Source of the DNA: Ruegeria pomeroyi
GTDB taxonomy: Bacteria; Pseudomonadota; Alphaproteobacteria; Rhodobacterales; Rhodobacteraceae
Assembly (NCBI RefSeq): GCF_021405525.1
Contig: NZ_JAGQAG010000004.1
Location: 277,882-341,881, forward strand
Direction of reading: 5' to 3'
Length of the DNA stretch: 64,000 bases
Shown here: in pieces, positions 31,865-40,669 of the stretch
Layout: the number at the start of each line of letters is the position of its first letter
Numbering within the stretch: position 1 is the first letter of the stretch
Translations under genes and position numbers: made by a program
The notes under the pieces: model-generated
Told to the model about the DNA's origin: nothing
The model's database searches: none
The model's input: the letters and a program-made list of their open reading frames with translations, nothing else

Positions 31865-33100
31865 CTAAGCCCCTTTGCCGACCAGCCCCCTCGCCATCCA
31901 ATCGTCAAAGATCGCCAGCGCCCGGTCCGAGAACGCGGCGTCGTTGATATGGGCATCGAGTTCGACCAGGTCGGCATTGGCCGGACAGGTGCTGCGGATC
32001 TCCTCGCAAAAGGCCGCCAGCCCGTCCGCATCATGCAGCGGCGCACCGGGGCGGTCCCATTCGTTGCAGCCCCCGGTGGGCAGCATCAACGCCACCGGAC
32101 CCTTGGCGCCCGCCAGTTTGCCACAAATGGCGCGTGCGACATCGCGGCGCTCGTCCGCCTCCAGCACTGCCGAGGTCAACAGACGGTTATGGGCGTGGTT
32201 GGGCCGGTCGGCCAGCGCCGGGGGCGGCGCCTGCCAGCCGACATAATCGACCAGATCGTAACAACCCGGCGCCACCAGCTGCGGGATGCCCTGCCTGCCC
32301 GCATTGGTCATCCTGTCAGCCCCCGCCGAGAGGCCGCCGTAAAGGTGGTTTGCTACCTCTTGCGGCGCGAAATCGAACACCGCGGCAAAGGCGCCCTCGG
32401 CCGCAAGGCTCTCGAACGCGCGCCCGCCCATGCCGGTGGCGTGGAACACCGCCACCTCGTATCCGCGCGCCTCCAGCTCCGGTTTCAGGCTGACCATGTA
32501 GCGCAGCACCGTCTTGCCAAAGCTGGTCATGCCGATCAGCGGCCGGGCGCGAACCGGGGCCTCGACCGCGCGCGCTGCTCCCAGCACCGCCCCAGCCGCC
32601 TGGCTGAGCGAGGCCTTGCAGATCGAATTCAACCCGTAGAGCCCCCCGGCCCAGAGGATCATCTGCACATCCGCCGGGATCCGCTCGGGCGGCAGCAGGG
32701 GCGAGAACGACACGGTCGAGACGATGTATTTCGGTACCCCAAGCGGCAATGCGGCGCACAGGTCCAGCGCCAGATCGGTGCCCATGGTGCCGCCCAGCAC
32801 GATCGCCCCGTGGATGCGGCCAGCAAGATACAGCTCCAGCGCCTTGGCCGCCGCGCCACGCGCCATGATCTGCATGGCGGCATTCTCGTCACCACTGTCG
32901 ATGGCCGCCTGTATCGAACTGCCCCCCGCCTCGGCCACCTCATGCTTCGAGACATCCGTGGGCCGGGACGGATCGCCCAGCACGCTGACATCCATCGACA
33001 GCACGCCGCCCCCCTGCCCCCTGATCACGCCAGCCAGATAATTCAGCTCGTCATCCTTGGTGTCATAGGTGCCCGCGATCAGGATCGTCTTGTCACTCAT
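31865..33100 (-). CDS. Tm-1-like ATP-binding protein (UPF0261)
   Basis: 411-aa protein of the UPF0261/Tm-1 N-terminal family: KTILIAGTYDTKDDELNYLAGVIRGQGG, GAIVLGGTMGTDLALDLCAALPLGVPKYIVSTVSF, ADVQMILWAGGLYGLNSICKASLSQAAGAV and MTSFGKTVLRYMVSLKPELEARGYEVAVFHATGMGGRAFE. The plant homologue binds viral replicase; bacterial members are uncharacterised and often lie next to catabolic genes. Full length, though the IS110 element ends about 10 bp after its stop. Cotranscribed with the aldehyde dehydrogenase upstream (27-bp gap). Confidence 0.87.
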   Translation of the reverse strand: MSDKTILIAGTYDTKDDELNYLAGVIRGQGGGVLSMDVSVLGDPSRPTDVSKHEVAEAGGSSIQAAIDSGDENAAMQIMARGAAAKALELYLAGRIHGAIVLGGTMGTDLALDLCAALPLGVPKYIVSTVSFSPLLPPERIPADVQMILWAGGLYGLNSICKASLSQAAGAVLGAARAVEAPVRARPLIGMTSFGKTVLRYMVSLKPELEARGYEVAVFHATGMGGRAFESLAAEGAFAAVFDFAPQEVANHLYGGLSAGADRMTNAGRQGIPQLVAPGCYDLVDYVGWQAPPPALADRPNHAHNRLLTSAVLEADERRDVARAICGKLAGAKGPVALMLPTGGCNEWDRPGAPLHDADGLAAFCEEIRSTCPANADLVELDAHINDAAFSDRALAIFDDWMARGLVGKGA

Positions 33101-33127
33101 CTCTGCCTCTCCTCCCTCTGGCCGCCG

Positions 33128-34606
33128 TCAGAGTTGCATCCAGGCGGTTTTCAGGTCCACGTATTTATCGAGCGCATGCAGGCTCTTGTCATGGCCGTTG
33201 CCCGACTGGCCGACGCCGCCCAAAGGCACGGTGCCGTCAGAACCGCCATAGGTGTTCACATGCACCACACCGGCGCGGATGGCGCGCACCATCCGATGCG
33301 CGCGGCTGAGGTCCGAGGTCCACAGACCCGAAGCCAGACCATAGACGGTGGAATTGGCCAGATCGACCGCCTCTGCCTCGGTGTCGAAGGCGCTGACCGC
33401 CAGCACCGGGCCAAACACCTCCTGCTGGTTCAGCGTCGCGTCGCGCGACACACCGGTCATCACCGTGGGCTGCATGTAATATCCGCCCGTCTCCTCCAGA
33501 ATGCGCTGGCCGCCGAGCGCGCAATCGGCGCCCTCGGCCAAGGCGGTCTCGACAAAGCGCAGGTTCTGCTCCAGCTGCGCCGCCGAATGCACCGCCCCCA
33601 CGGTCGAGCCCAGATCGAGCGGGTCGCCCACCCTCAGCGCGCTGGCATGGCGGCAGAGCGCATCGACGAATTCGTCATGGATCGACCGTTCGACGATCAG
33701 ACGCGAACCCGCGACACAGACCTGCCCCGAATTGCGAAAAATGCCCGCCGCCGAAACCTTGGCCGCATGATCCAGATCGGCCACATCACCAAAGACCACA
33801 TTGGGCGACTTGCCGCCCAGCTCAAGGTAACAGCGTTTCAGGTTCGAACGGGCGGAGTACTCCAACAACCGCCGCCCGACCGCGCCCGAGCCGGTAAAGA
33901 CCAGAATGTCGATCTCCATCGACAGGCCCATCGCCTCGCCAACTTCGGATCCCTTGCCGGTGACCACGTTGAACACACCCTCGGGCAGCCCCGCCTCCAG
34001 CGCCAGTTCCGCCAGACGCAGGATCGAGAGCGAGGCGCTTTCGGCCGGTTTGACCACGATGGAATTGCCCATGGCCAGCGCCGGCGCGATCTTCCACGCG
34101 CCGATCATCAGGGGGAAATTCCACGGCAGGATGGCGCCCACCACCCCCACGGGTTCCTTGTGCACGAGGCCGAGGATATCGCCCCCCGTTGGCGCGATCT
34201 CGCCATAGACCTTGTCCAGCGCCTCGGCGTAGTAACGAAAGGTCCCGGCGGCCGAGCCGCTTTCGGCCTTGAAGGCCATCGAGATCTCGGTGCCGTTGTC
34301 GCGCACCCCCTGCACCGCAAGGTCCAGCGCCTCACCCTCGATCAGCTCGGCCAGGCGGGTCAGCACCTTCTTGCGGGCGGCGGGCGGTTGCCCCGCCCAG
34401 ACACGGGTGTTGAACGCATGGCGCGCGGCGGCCGTAGCCCGTTCAACCTCGCGAGGACCGCCCCGCGCGATCTGCGTCAGAACGCTCCCGTCGATGGGCG
34501 AGATCACGTCAAGCGTCTCGCCCCCAGTCTCGACCCTGCCACCGATCACATGGCCGCGCGGCGGGATCACGCGGGTTCGCAGGGCGTCGATAGCTGCCTG
34601 ATCCAT
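33128..34606 (-). CDS. NAD(P)-dependent aldehyde dehydrogenase
   Basis: 492-aa ALDH: the Asn of PWNFPLMIGAWKIAPALAMGN, the Glu of LELGGKSPNVVFGD and the catalytic Cys of FRNSGQVCVAGSR are present. It oxidises an aldehyde to the acid, in the cytoplasm. The sequence resembles the PuuC/gamma-glutamyl-aminobutyraldehyde group, and its divergent neighbour is a class III aminotransferase, so the pair may degrade a diamine or amino acid: transamination to an aldehyde, then oxidation (inference). The ATG at 34606 follows GGAGGA; the upstream frame to 34636 is less likely. Confidence 0.9.
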   Translation of the reverse strand: MDQAAIDALRTRVIPPRGHVIGGRVETGGETLDVISPIDGSVLTQIARGGPREVERATAAARHAFNTRVWAGQPPAARKKVLTRLAELIEGEALDLAVQGVRDNGTEISMAFKAESGSAAGTFRYYAEALDKVYGEIAPTGGDILGLVHKEPVGVVGAILPWNFPLMIGAWKIAPALAMGNSIVVKPAESASLSILRLAELALEAGLPEGVFNVVTGKGSEVGEAMGLSMEIDILVFTGSGAVGRRLLEYSARSNLKRCYLELGGKSPNVVFGDVADLDHAAKVSAAGIFRNSGQVCVAGSRLIVERSIHDEFVDALCRHASALRVGDPLDLGSTVGAVHSAAQLEQNLRFVETALAEGADCALGGQRILEETGGYYMQPTVMTGVSRDATLNQQEVFGPVLAVSAFDTEAEAVDLANSTVYGLASGLWTSDLSRAHRMVRAIRAGVVHVNTYGGSDGTVPLGGVGQSGNGHDKSLHALDKYVDLKTAWMQL

Positions 34607-34733
34607 GGCCGGGGTCCTCCATCCCAATCGGTTCATTATTCAAACCATCGTTTCATAAAATGCTTGTCATAGAGAAATCCCTGTGTCAAGCATGAGCCAA
34701 AGAGACCTGCCGCGACACGAGGGAGAGGACCCG

Positions 34734-36089
34734 ATGAAAACCGCCAATTTCATCAAGGAGAACAACGCCCGCCAGTTCTGGCAGCCGATGACTCATCCCG
34801 CCGATGCCCAGGCCAATCCGCCCAAGATCATCACCGGTGCCTCCGGTGTCCGCATCCGCGATATCGACGGGCACGAGACGATCGACGCGGTCGGCGGGCT
34901 GTGGAATGTCAACCTGGGCTATTCCAACGACGCGGTGAAACAGGCGATTGCCGGGCAGCTCGACAGCCTGCCCTATTACTCGACCTTCCGCGGCACCACC
35001 AACGATGCCGCCATCGAACTGGCCTATGACCTGTGCGACTTCTTCGCCCCCGAAGGCATCCAGCGCGCGTTCTATACCTCGGGCGGTTCGGACAGTGTCG
35101 AGACCGCGCTGCGGCTGGCGCGGCAGTATCACAAGCTGCGCGGACAGCCCCAGCGCACCAAGTTCCTGTCGCTGAAAAAAGGCTATCACGGCACCCATTT
35201 CGGCGGCGCCTCGGTCAATGGCAACAACAAGTTCCGCACCGATTACGAACCGCTGCTGCCGGGCTGTTTCCATATTCCCGCCCCCTATACCTATCGCAAC
35301 CCGTTCAACGAGACCGACCCAGCGCGGCTGGCGCAGCTGTGCGCGCAGGCGCTGGAGGACGAGATCGCCTTTCAGGGGGCCGAGACCATCGCCGCCTTCA
35401 TCATGGAGCCGATCCTGGGCGCGGGCGGGGTGATCCCGCCGCATGAAAGCTTCATGCCGATGGTGCGCGAGATTTGCGACCGCAACGGCATCCTGCTGAT
35501 CGCCGACGAGGTGATCACCGCATTCGGCCGCACCGGCGCCTGGTCGGGGTCGCGCCTGTGGGGGGTGCAGCCGGACATGATGTGCACCGCCAAGGCGATC
35601 ACCAACGGCTATTTCCCATTTGGCGCGGTGCTGATCGGCGCGCGGATGACCGAGGTGTTCGAGGGCGATACCAGCGGCAAGGGCGCGATCAGCCACGGCT
35701 ATACCTATTCCGGCCACCCGGTGGGCGCGGCTGCGGCGGTGGTCTGCCTGAAGGAAACACTGAAAGCGGATGTCGCCAGCAATGCCGCCGCGCGCGGGGC
35801 CGAGCTGTATTCCGGCCTGCAAGCGCTGGCCGCGAAACACGAAATGATCGGCGATGTACGCGGCGGTCATGGTCTGATGGCGGCACTCGAGGTGGTCACC
35901 GACCGCGCCAGCAAGGCCCCCGCCAACGCCGCCACGATGAACACCGTCTACGAGACGGCGTACAGGGCCGGGGTGATGCTGCGGATCTCGGGCCCCAATA
36001 TCATCCTGTCGCCGCCGCTGGTGTTGAGTGCTCAGGATGTCGCGGACATCCTGTCGGCGCTGGACGCGGGCTTTGCCGCATTGGGCTGA
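34734..36089 (+). CDS. Class III aminotransferase (omega-amino acid:pyruvate type)
   Basis: 451-aa PLP enzyme: FWQPMTHPAD, GGLWNVNLGYSNDAVKQAI, FYTSGGSDSVETALRLARQYH, KGYHGTHFGGASVNG, the Asp of LLIADEVITAFGRTG, the PLP Lys of CTAKAITNGYFPFGAVL and the YTYSGHPVGAAAA signature. It transfers an amino group from an omega-amine or beta-amino acid to a keto acid. The ATG at 34734 has GAGGGAGAGGAC before it; the frame from 34683 adds 17 unlikely residues. Divergent from the aldehyde dehydrogenase over 127 bp. Confidence 0.9.
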   Translation: MKTANFIKENNARQFWQPMTHPADAQANPPKIITGASGVRIRDIDGHETIDAVGGLWNVNLGYSNDAVKQAIAGQLDSLPYYSTFRGTTNDAAIELAYDLCDFFAPEGIQRAFYTSGGSDSVETALRLARQYHKLRGQPQRTKFLSLKKGYHGTHFGGASVNGNNKFRTDYEPLLPGCFHIPAPYTYRNPFNETDPARLAQLCAQALEDEIAFQGAETIAAFIMEPILGAGGVIPPHESFMPMVREICDRNGILLIADEVITAFGRTGAWSGSRLWGVQPDMMCTAKAITNGYFPFGAVLIGARMTEVFEGDTSGKGAISHGYTYSGHPVGAAAAVVCLKETLKADVASNAAARGAELYSGLQALAAKHEMIGDVRGGHGLMAALEVVTDRASKAPANAATMNTVYETAYRAGVMLRISGPNIILSPPLVLSAQDVADILSALDAGFAALG

Positions 36090-36097
36090 GCACGGCA

Positions 36098-36154
36098 GGG
36101 GGCGCTGCCCCCGCCACCTGCGGTGACTCCCCCGGAGTATTTGCGGCAAAGTGA
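36098..36154. repeat. Terminator hairpin plus interspersed repeat
   Basis: GGGGGC-GCT-GCCCCC hairpin (36098-36112) after the aminotransferase stop, then CCCCCGGAGTATTTGCGGCA followed by AAGTGAA (36130-36154). A reverse copy of the second part occurs at 49581-49612. Such elements follow stop codons in many Rhodobacteraceae. Confidence 0.7.
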
Positions 36155-36172
36155 ATGGGCAAAGGTGGTGCG

Positions 36173-36364
36173 TTAACGTGCCGGTTGGCGGCTGGAGGCT
36201 GGCCAGGCTGGCACGAACAGGCGCACCAGGGTCTGTCGTAGTGTGGCCATGCCATCGCGCAGCGCCTGAGCGCGCAAACGGGAGGCCTCACGCTGGATGG
36301 TGTCGAGCTGCGCCTGGCGCAGGTGGGAAAGGTCGAACTGGTTCATGATCTGACTGGGGTCCAT
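36173..36364 (-). CDS. Small conserved-looking protein, function unknown
   Basis: 63 aa, mostly one helix (MDPSQIMNQFDLSHLRQAQLDTIQREASRLRAQALRDGMATLRQTLVRLFVPAW) with a Pro/Arg tail. It resembles short unassigned proteins found in Rhodobacterales. No clear neighbour partner. Confidence 0.5.
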   Translation of the reverse strand: MDPSQIMNQFDLSHLRQAQLDTIQREASRLRAQALRDGMATLRQTLVRLFVPAWPASSRQPAR

Positions 36365-37156
36365 GGGCGGCGGCGCCGCGTTGAATGATCGCCGTCACAT
36401 AGGTGGGCCGGACCTCCATGACATCCGCCATTTTGCGATTGCGGCCATGTGCGCGGCGCATGCCTGTCGCTTTTGCATGCGCGCAATTGGAGTGGCGCAG
36501 GCCGCCACAGGATCCGATGTCGCGAGCAAACTGCCGACCGGCGGGTAGATACGTTCCGGCGCAACCATCCAGGTCCGGTCCTGCTGCGTCGGGGATTGAT
36601 GTGGGGGCGGTGGCGATGGGCGCGATGCAGCCATTGGTCCATCGCCAACCGGAGCTGGTGCATCTGGGAAGATAGCATTGGTGAGGGTGACGTCATGCGC
36701 CGCCCAGCACCTGATCATCCAGACCTATCGCGCATGACTGCCGGGCCGTCCCCGGCGCCCAGGAGGCCCGGGCGGAACCGCATCGCGAAACGCGAACCAA
36801 TCGCTGCGAGGACGCCCGTCAGGGCGGACCGAGCGTGCTTGCCCACGGGCTCGGCAATGCCAGACCCGTTGTCGATCACATCCATTCATACCCTGCCCCT
36901 TTCGCCCGCCTCGGTGCCGCGCAGCGCCACCAACTCGCTTGGGATCGCACCCTGCTGCACCCGCTCGAAACAGGTTCCAAACTTGCCCGCCTGGTGACAT
37001 TCATCCCGTTCGACCCAGGCCCTGTCCAGCGCGCCAAACACCTCTGCTCAGGCATCTTCACCGAGCGCCTCCGGGCTGCCGTGCTGTTCCGACGCCGGGT
37101 CCGGCCCCAATGTCACCGCAGCGCCCCGATCCATCGGGTTGACACCACAGACGCCC
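36365..37156. other. Gap of about 790 bp without a convincing gene
   Basis: Several overlapping short frames occur on both strands, none with a recognisable family or a good ribosome site. The high Arg/Pro content of their products suggests noncoding high-GC sequence or a decayed gene. I see no tRNA or insertion sequence end. Confidence 0.5.
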
Positions 37157-38041
37157 TCAGCCCGCCATGCGGATCGGCGGATCTCGGGTCAGCGCCTCCA
37201 GAAACGCCCGTTGCGCGGGCGAGACATAGGCGGACTTGCGGCGGATGAAATCGGTGGTCACCTCGGCCTCGCCCGGCTCCAGCGGGTGCAGGGCCAGCCC
37301 CGCCTCGCCCCAGACACGGGTAACCAGCCGGCGCGGCATCAGGGTAATCCCGACCCCCGCCGCAACACCCGCGCGAATGGCGTCGAGCGTGCCGAATTCC
37401 AGCGTCCGCACCCCCACCACTCCGCGCCGCGCCAGCACATCCTCCAGCCGCTGACGATAGGAACAGCCCAGCCGCAGCACCAGCTGGCGCACCCCCGGCG
37501 CGCCCAGAACCTGACCCAGGCTGCGCCCGTCGCGCCGGGCCACGATGCACAAATCCTCGCGAAACACCGGCGTTGCCTCAAGATCGGGATGCGCCACCGG
37601 CCCGCAGACCAGCGCCCCCTCGACCCCATGGGCCAGCACCATCTCGACCAGTTCGCGGCTGGTGCCGGTCTGGATCGACAGGTCCACCGCCGGATGCGCC
37701 CCGGCGAACTCGGACAGGACCGGCGCCAGATGCAGCGCCAGCACCGTTTCCAGCGCCCCCAGGTTCAGCGGCCCCTCGGGCGCGCCATCCTGGGTCACCG
37801 CCTTGCGGGCATCACCCAGCAGGGTCATGACCTGACGCGCATAGGGCAACAGAACCTCGCCCGCCGCCGTCACCGCAACCCCACGGCTGTGGCGATGAAA
37901 CAGCACCACCCCCAGATCATGTTCCAGATTGCGGATGCGGGTGGTGACATTCGACTGCACCGTGTTCAGCTCGGCCGCCGCGCGGTTCATGTTCCCCACG
38001 CGCGCCACACAGTCGAAGAAACGGAGATCGGCAATATCCAT
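37157..38041 (-). CDS. LysR family transcriptional regulator
   Basis: 294 aa: N-terminal winged helix (DLRFFDCVARVGNMNRAAAELNTVQSNVTTRIRNLEHDLGVVLFHRHSRGVAVTAAGE) and the periplasmic-binding-like effector domain. Divergent from the nitronate monooxygenase-like gene over 174 bp, so it likely controls that gene. The effector is unknown. Confidence 0.93.
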   Translation of the reverse strand: MDIADLRFFDCVARVGNMNRAAAELNTVQSNVTTRIRNLEHDLGVVLFHRHSRGVAVTAAGEVLLPYARQVMTLLGDARKAVTQDGAPEGPLNLGALETVLALHLAPVLSEFAGAHPAVDLSIQTGTSRELVEMVLAHGVEGALVCGPVAHPDLEATPVFREDLCIVARRDGRSLGQVLGAPGVRQLVLRLGCSYRQRLEDVLARRGVVGVRTLEFGTLDAIRAGVAAGVGITLMPRRLVTRVWGEAGLALHPLEPGEAEVTTDFIRRKSAYVSPAQRAFLEALTRDPPIRMAG

Positions 38042-38215
38042 GCGTTCACTTTTCCAGATTGATCATGACCCGTAGCATTCTAAACAAAGATAGCGCAGCC
38101 GCCGTTTCATGCCAATGATATCTCGATCCCCGATAGCTCCGATCGCAGCTCTTCATTGGGTTCCGGCGACAATCGGGCCTAGTATCAGGGCAACACCAGC
38201 AAGGCAGGGTCCGAC

Positions 38216-39292
38216 ATGTACCGAAACAGCTTGATGGAGCGTCTGGCGCTCGACCATCCGATCATCCAGGCGCCGATGGCCGGTGGCGGCGACACGCCCG
38301 AGATGGTGATGGCGGTGGGTAAGGCCGGCGGGCTGGGCAGCATGGGGGTGTCCTATCTGCAACCCGACCGGATCACCGCCAATGCCGCCCGCGTGCGCGA
38401 GGGCAGCAATGCGGGCTTTGCCGTCAACCTGTTCGCGCCGCTCGATCCGCCACCCTTTCCCGCCGATCCAGGCCCCGCGCTCGATTTCGTTCGTCCGCAT
38501 TACCAGGCGCTGGGGATCACCCCGCCCGGAACGATCAACGGGGCCGAGTTCGATTTCGAGGCGCAGGTGGAGCAGGTGCTGGACAGCGGCGCCTCGGTCT
38601 TCAGCTTTGCCTTCGGCATCATGCCCGACCATGTCATCGACCGCGCCCGGCAGCGCGGCATGCTGGTGATGGGCACCGCCACCAGCGTTACCGAGGCGCA
38701 GGCGCTCGAGGCGGCGGGCGTCGACGCGGTGATCGCGCAGGGCGCCGAGGCGGGCGGCCACCGGGCCGGGTTCGGCGCCGATCTGACCCGTGCGATGGTG
38801 GGCACCATGGCGCTGGTGCCGCAAGTGGTCTCGGCTGTCGGCGTGCCGGTGGTCGCCTCGGGCGGCATCACCGACGGGCGCGGCATCGCCGCCGCGCTGG
38901 CGCTGGGGGCAAGCGCGGCACAGATCGGCACCGCCTTTCTGACCACGACCGAGGCGGGTATCCCAGAGGCGCATAAACAGGCGATCCTGACCGCCAAAGA
39001 AACCGATACCACCCTCACCCGCGCCTTCTCCGGGCGCCCCGCACGCGGCATCCGCAACCGTGTCATCGCCGATGGCGAGGCCACGCCCGACCGGTTGCTC
39101 GACTTTCCCTATCAGAACGCGCTGACCCGCGCCCTGCGCGCCGAGGCCGCCAAGCAGCAGAACCCGGATTTCCTGTCACTCTGGGCCGGTCAGGGGCTGG
39201 GTCTGGCGCGGCGCCTGTCGGCGGCCGAGCTGATGCAACGTCTGGTCGAAGAGATGCAGGCCGCTCTGGCCAGCGCGGCGCGCTACGGCTGA
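38216..39292 (+). CDS. NAD(P)H-dependent flavin oxidoreductase, nitronate monooxygenase family
   Basis: 358-aa FMN TIM-barrel protein: HPIIQAPMAGGGDTPEMVMAVGKAGGLGSMG, the QGAEAGGHRAGFG motif with the active-site His region, and VPVVASGGITDGRGIAAALALGASAAQIGTAFLTTTEA. It oxidises alkyl nitronates or acts as an FMN-dependent enoyl reductase-like enzyme. Full length, cytoplasmic. Divergent from a LysR regulator. Confidence 0.9.
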   Translation: MYRNSLMERLALDHPIIQAPMAGGGDTPEMVMAVGKAGGLGSMGVSYLQPDRITANAARVREGSNAGFAVNLFAPLDPPPFPADPGPALDFVRPHYQALGITPPGTINGAEFDFEAQVEQVLDSGASVFSFAFGIMPDHVIDRARQRGMLVMGTATSVTEAQALEAAGVDAVIAQGAEAGGHRAGFGADLTRAMVGTMALVPQVVSAVGVPVVASGGITDGRGIAAALALGASAAQIGTAFLTTTEAGIPEAHKQAILTAKETDTTLTRAFSGRPARGIRNRVIADGEATPDRLLDFPYQNALTRALRAEAAKQQNPDFLSLWAGQGLGLARRLSAAELMQRLVEEMQAALASAARYG

Positions 39293-39300
39293 GGCCCGGC

Positions 39301-39864
39301 TCAGCCCGTGAAAGCGGCGGCCAGATCAGCGGGCAGGTCGAATTCCTCCAGTACCCGCGCGCGCGCGGGCGCCGACATCTTGCGCGCGGTCTTTTCGACG
39401 ATGTCCTGCACCTTCTCCGGGCTGTGCTTGGCCGCGAAGGGTGCGAAATACCAACGCAGGAAGACGAAACAGATCACATCCTCCAGCGCCTGCACCAGCG
39501 CGTCGCGCTTGATGCCTTCCTTGCGCAGCATCCGGCCCGCCGCCGCGATTTCTTCGGCGCCGTATCCCGCCTCGGACATCAGCCCACTCACCACCTCGGC
39601 ATGATGCACCGCCTGCGCCCGGCGCCAGGCCAGGTATCCGGCGCGGCCCTCGGGATATGTGGCGCGCGCCAGTTTCCAACGCTCCACATGCTGACCCCGC
39701 GCCGCGATCTGCAACACATCCGGCGCAACGGGCACCAGCCGCACCAACTCGGCGCTCATTCGCTCGCCGTAAAGCAGCGCCTCGGGCCGCCCCTCGTCCA
39801 ACCGGGGATCGGCGCTGTTGGCGCTGTCGATGGCGGCCAGGACCGCCTGCAACCGGGTCGTCAT
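39301..39864 (-). CDS. DUF4202 domain protein
   Basis: 187 aa, all helical, with the DUF4202 phrases AIDSANSADPRLDEGRPEALLYGERMSAELVRL, AARGQHVERWKLARATYPEGRAGYLAWRRAQAVHHAEVV and LEDVICFVFLRWYFAPFAAKH. The conserved His residues (HVERW, HHAEVV) resemble an HD-type metal site, so hydrolase activity is possible (inference). The start overlaps the Crp/Fnr gene stop by 4 nt, the usual pairing. Confidence 0.88.
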   Translation of the reverse strand: MTTRLQAVLAAIDSANSADPRLDEGRPEALLYGERMSAELVRLVPVAPDVLQIAARGQHVERWKLARATYPEGRAGYLAWRRAQAVHHAEVVSGLMSEAGYGAEEIAAAGRMLRKEGIKRDALVQALEDVICFVFLRWYFAPFAAKHSPEKVQDIVEKTARKMSAPARARVLEEFDLPADLAAAFTG

Positions 39865-40565
39865 GACTTGCTCCAGCTATCGGCCGGATCGCTTTCGGCA
39901 TAGTCGCGCAACATCGCCACATCCTCGATATCGGCATGGTTGCGCTGAACAGTCACCCCCGCCGCCTTGAGCCGCGAGAAGGCGCGGCTCAGGCTTTCGG
40001 GTTTCATGCCCAGACGGCCTGCGATCAGCATCTTGTCATAAGGCAGCGTCACCTCACAAGGACCCTGCTCGCAATCGCACAGTTCCAGCAGGAACTCGGC
40101 CACCCGTTGCGCGCCGGTCTGCGCCTTGAGCTGTTCCAGCTGCGCCACCAGCGAATGCAGATGGCCAAACGTGGTGGCCAGGATCGAGATACAGATCTCG
40201 GGGTCGCGCCGCATCAGCGAGACAAAGACGGGGCTGGGGATATGCATCACATGACAGGGGGTCACCGCCTCGGCCGAGACCGGATAGGGCATGTTGCGCA
40301 GCGCCACCGCCTCGCCAAAGCTTTCGCCCCGGGTGAACACGCTCACCACCGCCTCGGACCCGGTCGGCGTCATCCGGAACAGCTTGACCCAGCCGTCGAT
40401 CACAACATGGATCGCCTGCGCCTTTTCCTCTTGCAGGAACAGCGTCTCGCCCCGGTCATAGCTGCGCCAGACCGCCTGATTCAACAAGGCGTCCACATGC
40501 TGTTCCGGCAACGACCGGATCAGCAGCGAATTGCGCGCGATGGCTTTCTGCGCCTCGTGGGCCAC
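39861..40565 (-). CDS. Crp/Fnr family regulator (GTG start)
   Basis: 234 aa from a GTG at 40565 with AGGAGA five bases before it: sensor barrel (RGETLFLQEEKAQAIHVVIDGWVKLFRMTPTGSEAVVSVFTRGESFGEAVAL), dimer helix, and winged helix (LPYDKMLIAGRLGMKPESLSRAFSRLKAAGVTVQRNHADIED). A much longer open frame to 41093 is shadow of the methyltransferase. It lacks the N-terminal Cys set of FNR; a DNR/NnrR-like or heme-sensing role is possible. Coupled to DUF4202. Confidence 0.87.
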   Translation of the reverse strand: MAHEAQKAIARNSLLIRSLPEQHVDALLNQAVWRSYDRGETLFLQEEKAQAIHVVIDGWVKLFRMTPTGSEAVVSVFTRGESFGEAVALRNMPYPVSAEAVTPCHVMHIPSPVFVSLMRRDPEICISILATTFGHLHSLVAQLEQLKAQTGAQRVAEFLLELCDCEQGPCEVTLPYDKMLIAGRLGMKPESLSRAFSRLKAAGVTVQRNHADIEDVAMLRDYAESDPADSWSKS

Positions 40566-40669
40566 GGGTCTCTCCTGTCTCGGGCGACTTGGGGTCAGAC
40601 TAGACCGGTTGCCCGCGCGACGCATCTGCCTTTTGTCCCCGCGCGCGTCAAGCAGCTTTGTCAGCGCTA

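Noticed and set aside
31862..34672. 936-residue open frame on the plus strand
   Set aside because: Antisense to the Tm-1-like and aldehyde dehydrogenase genes; biased composition and no domain.
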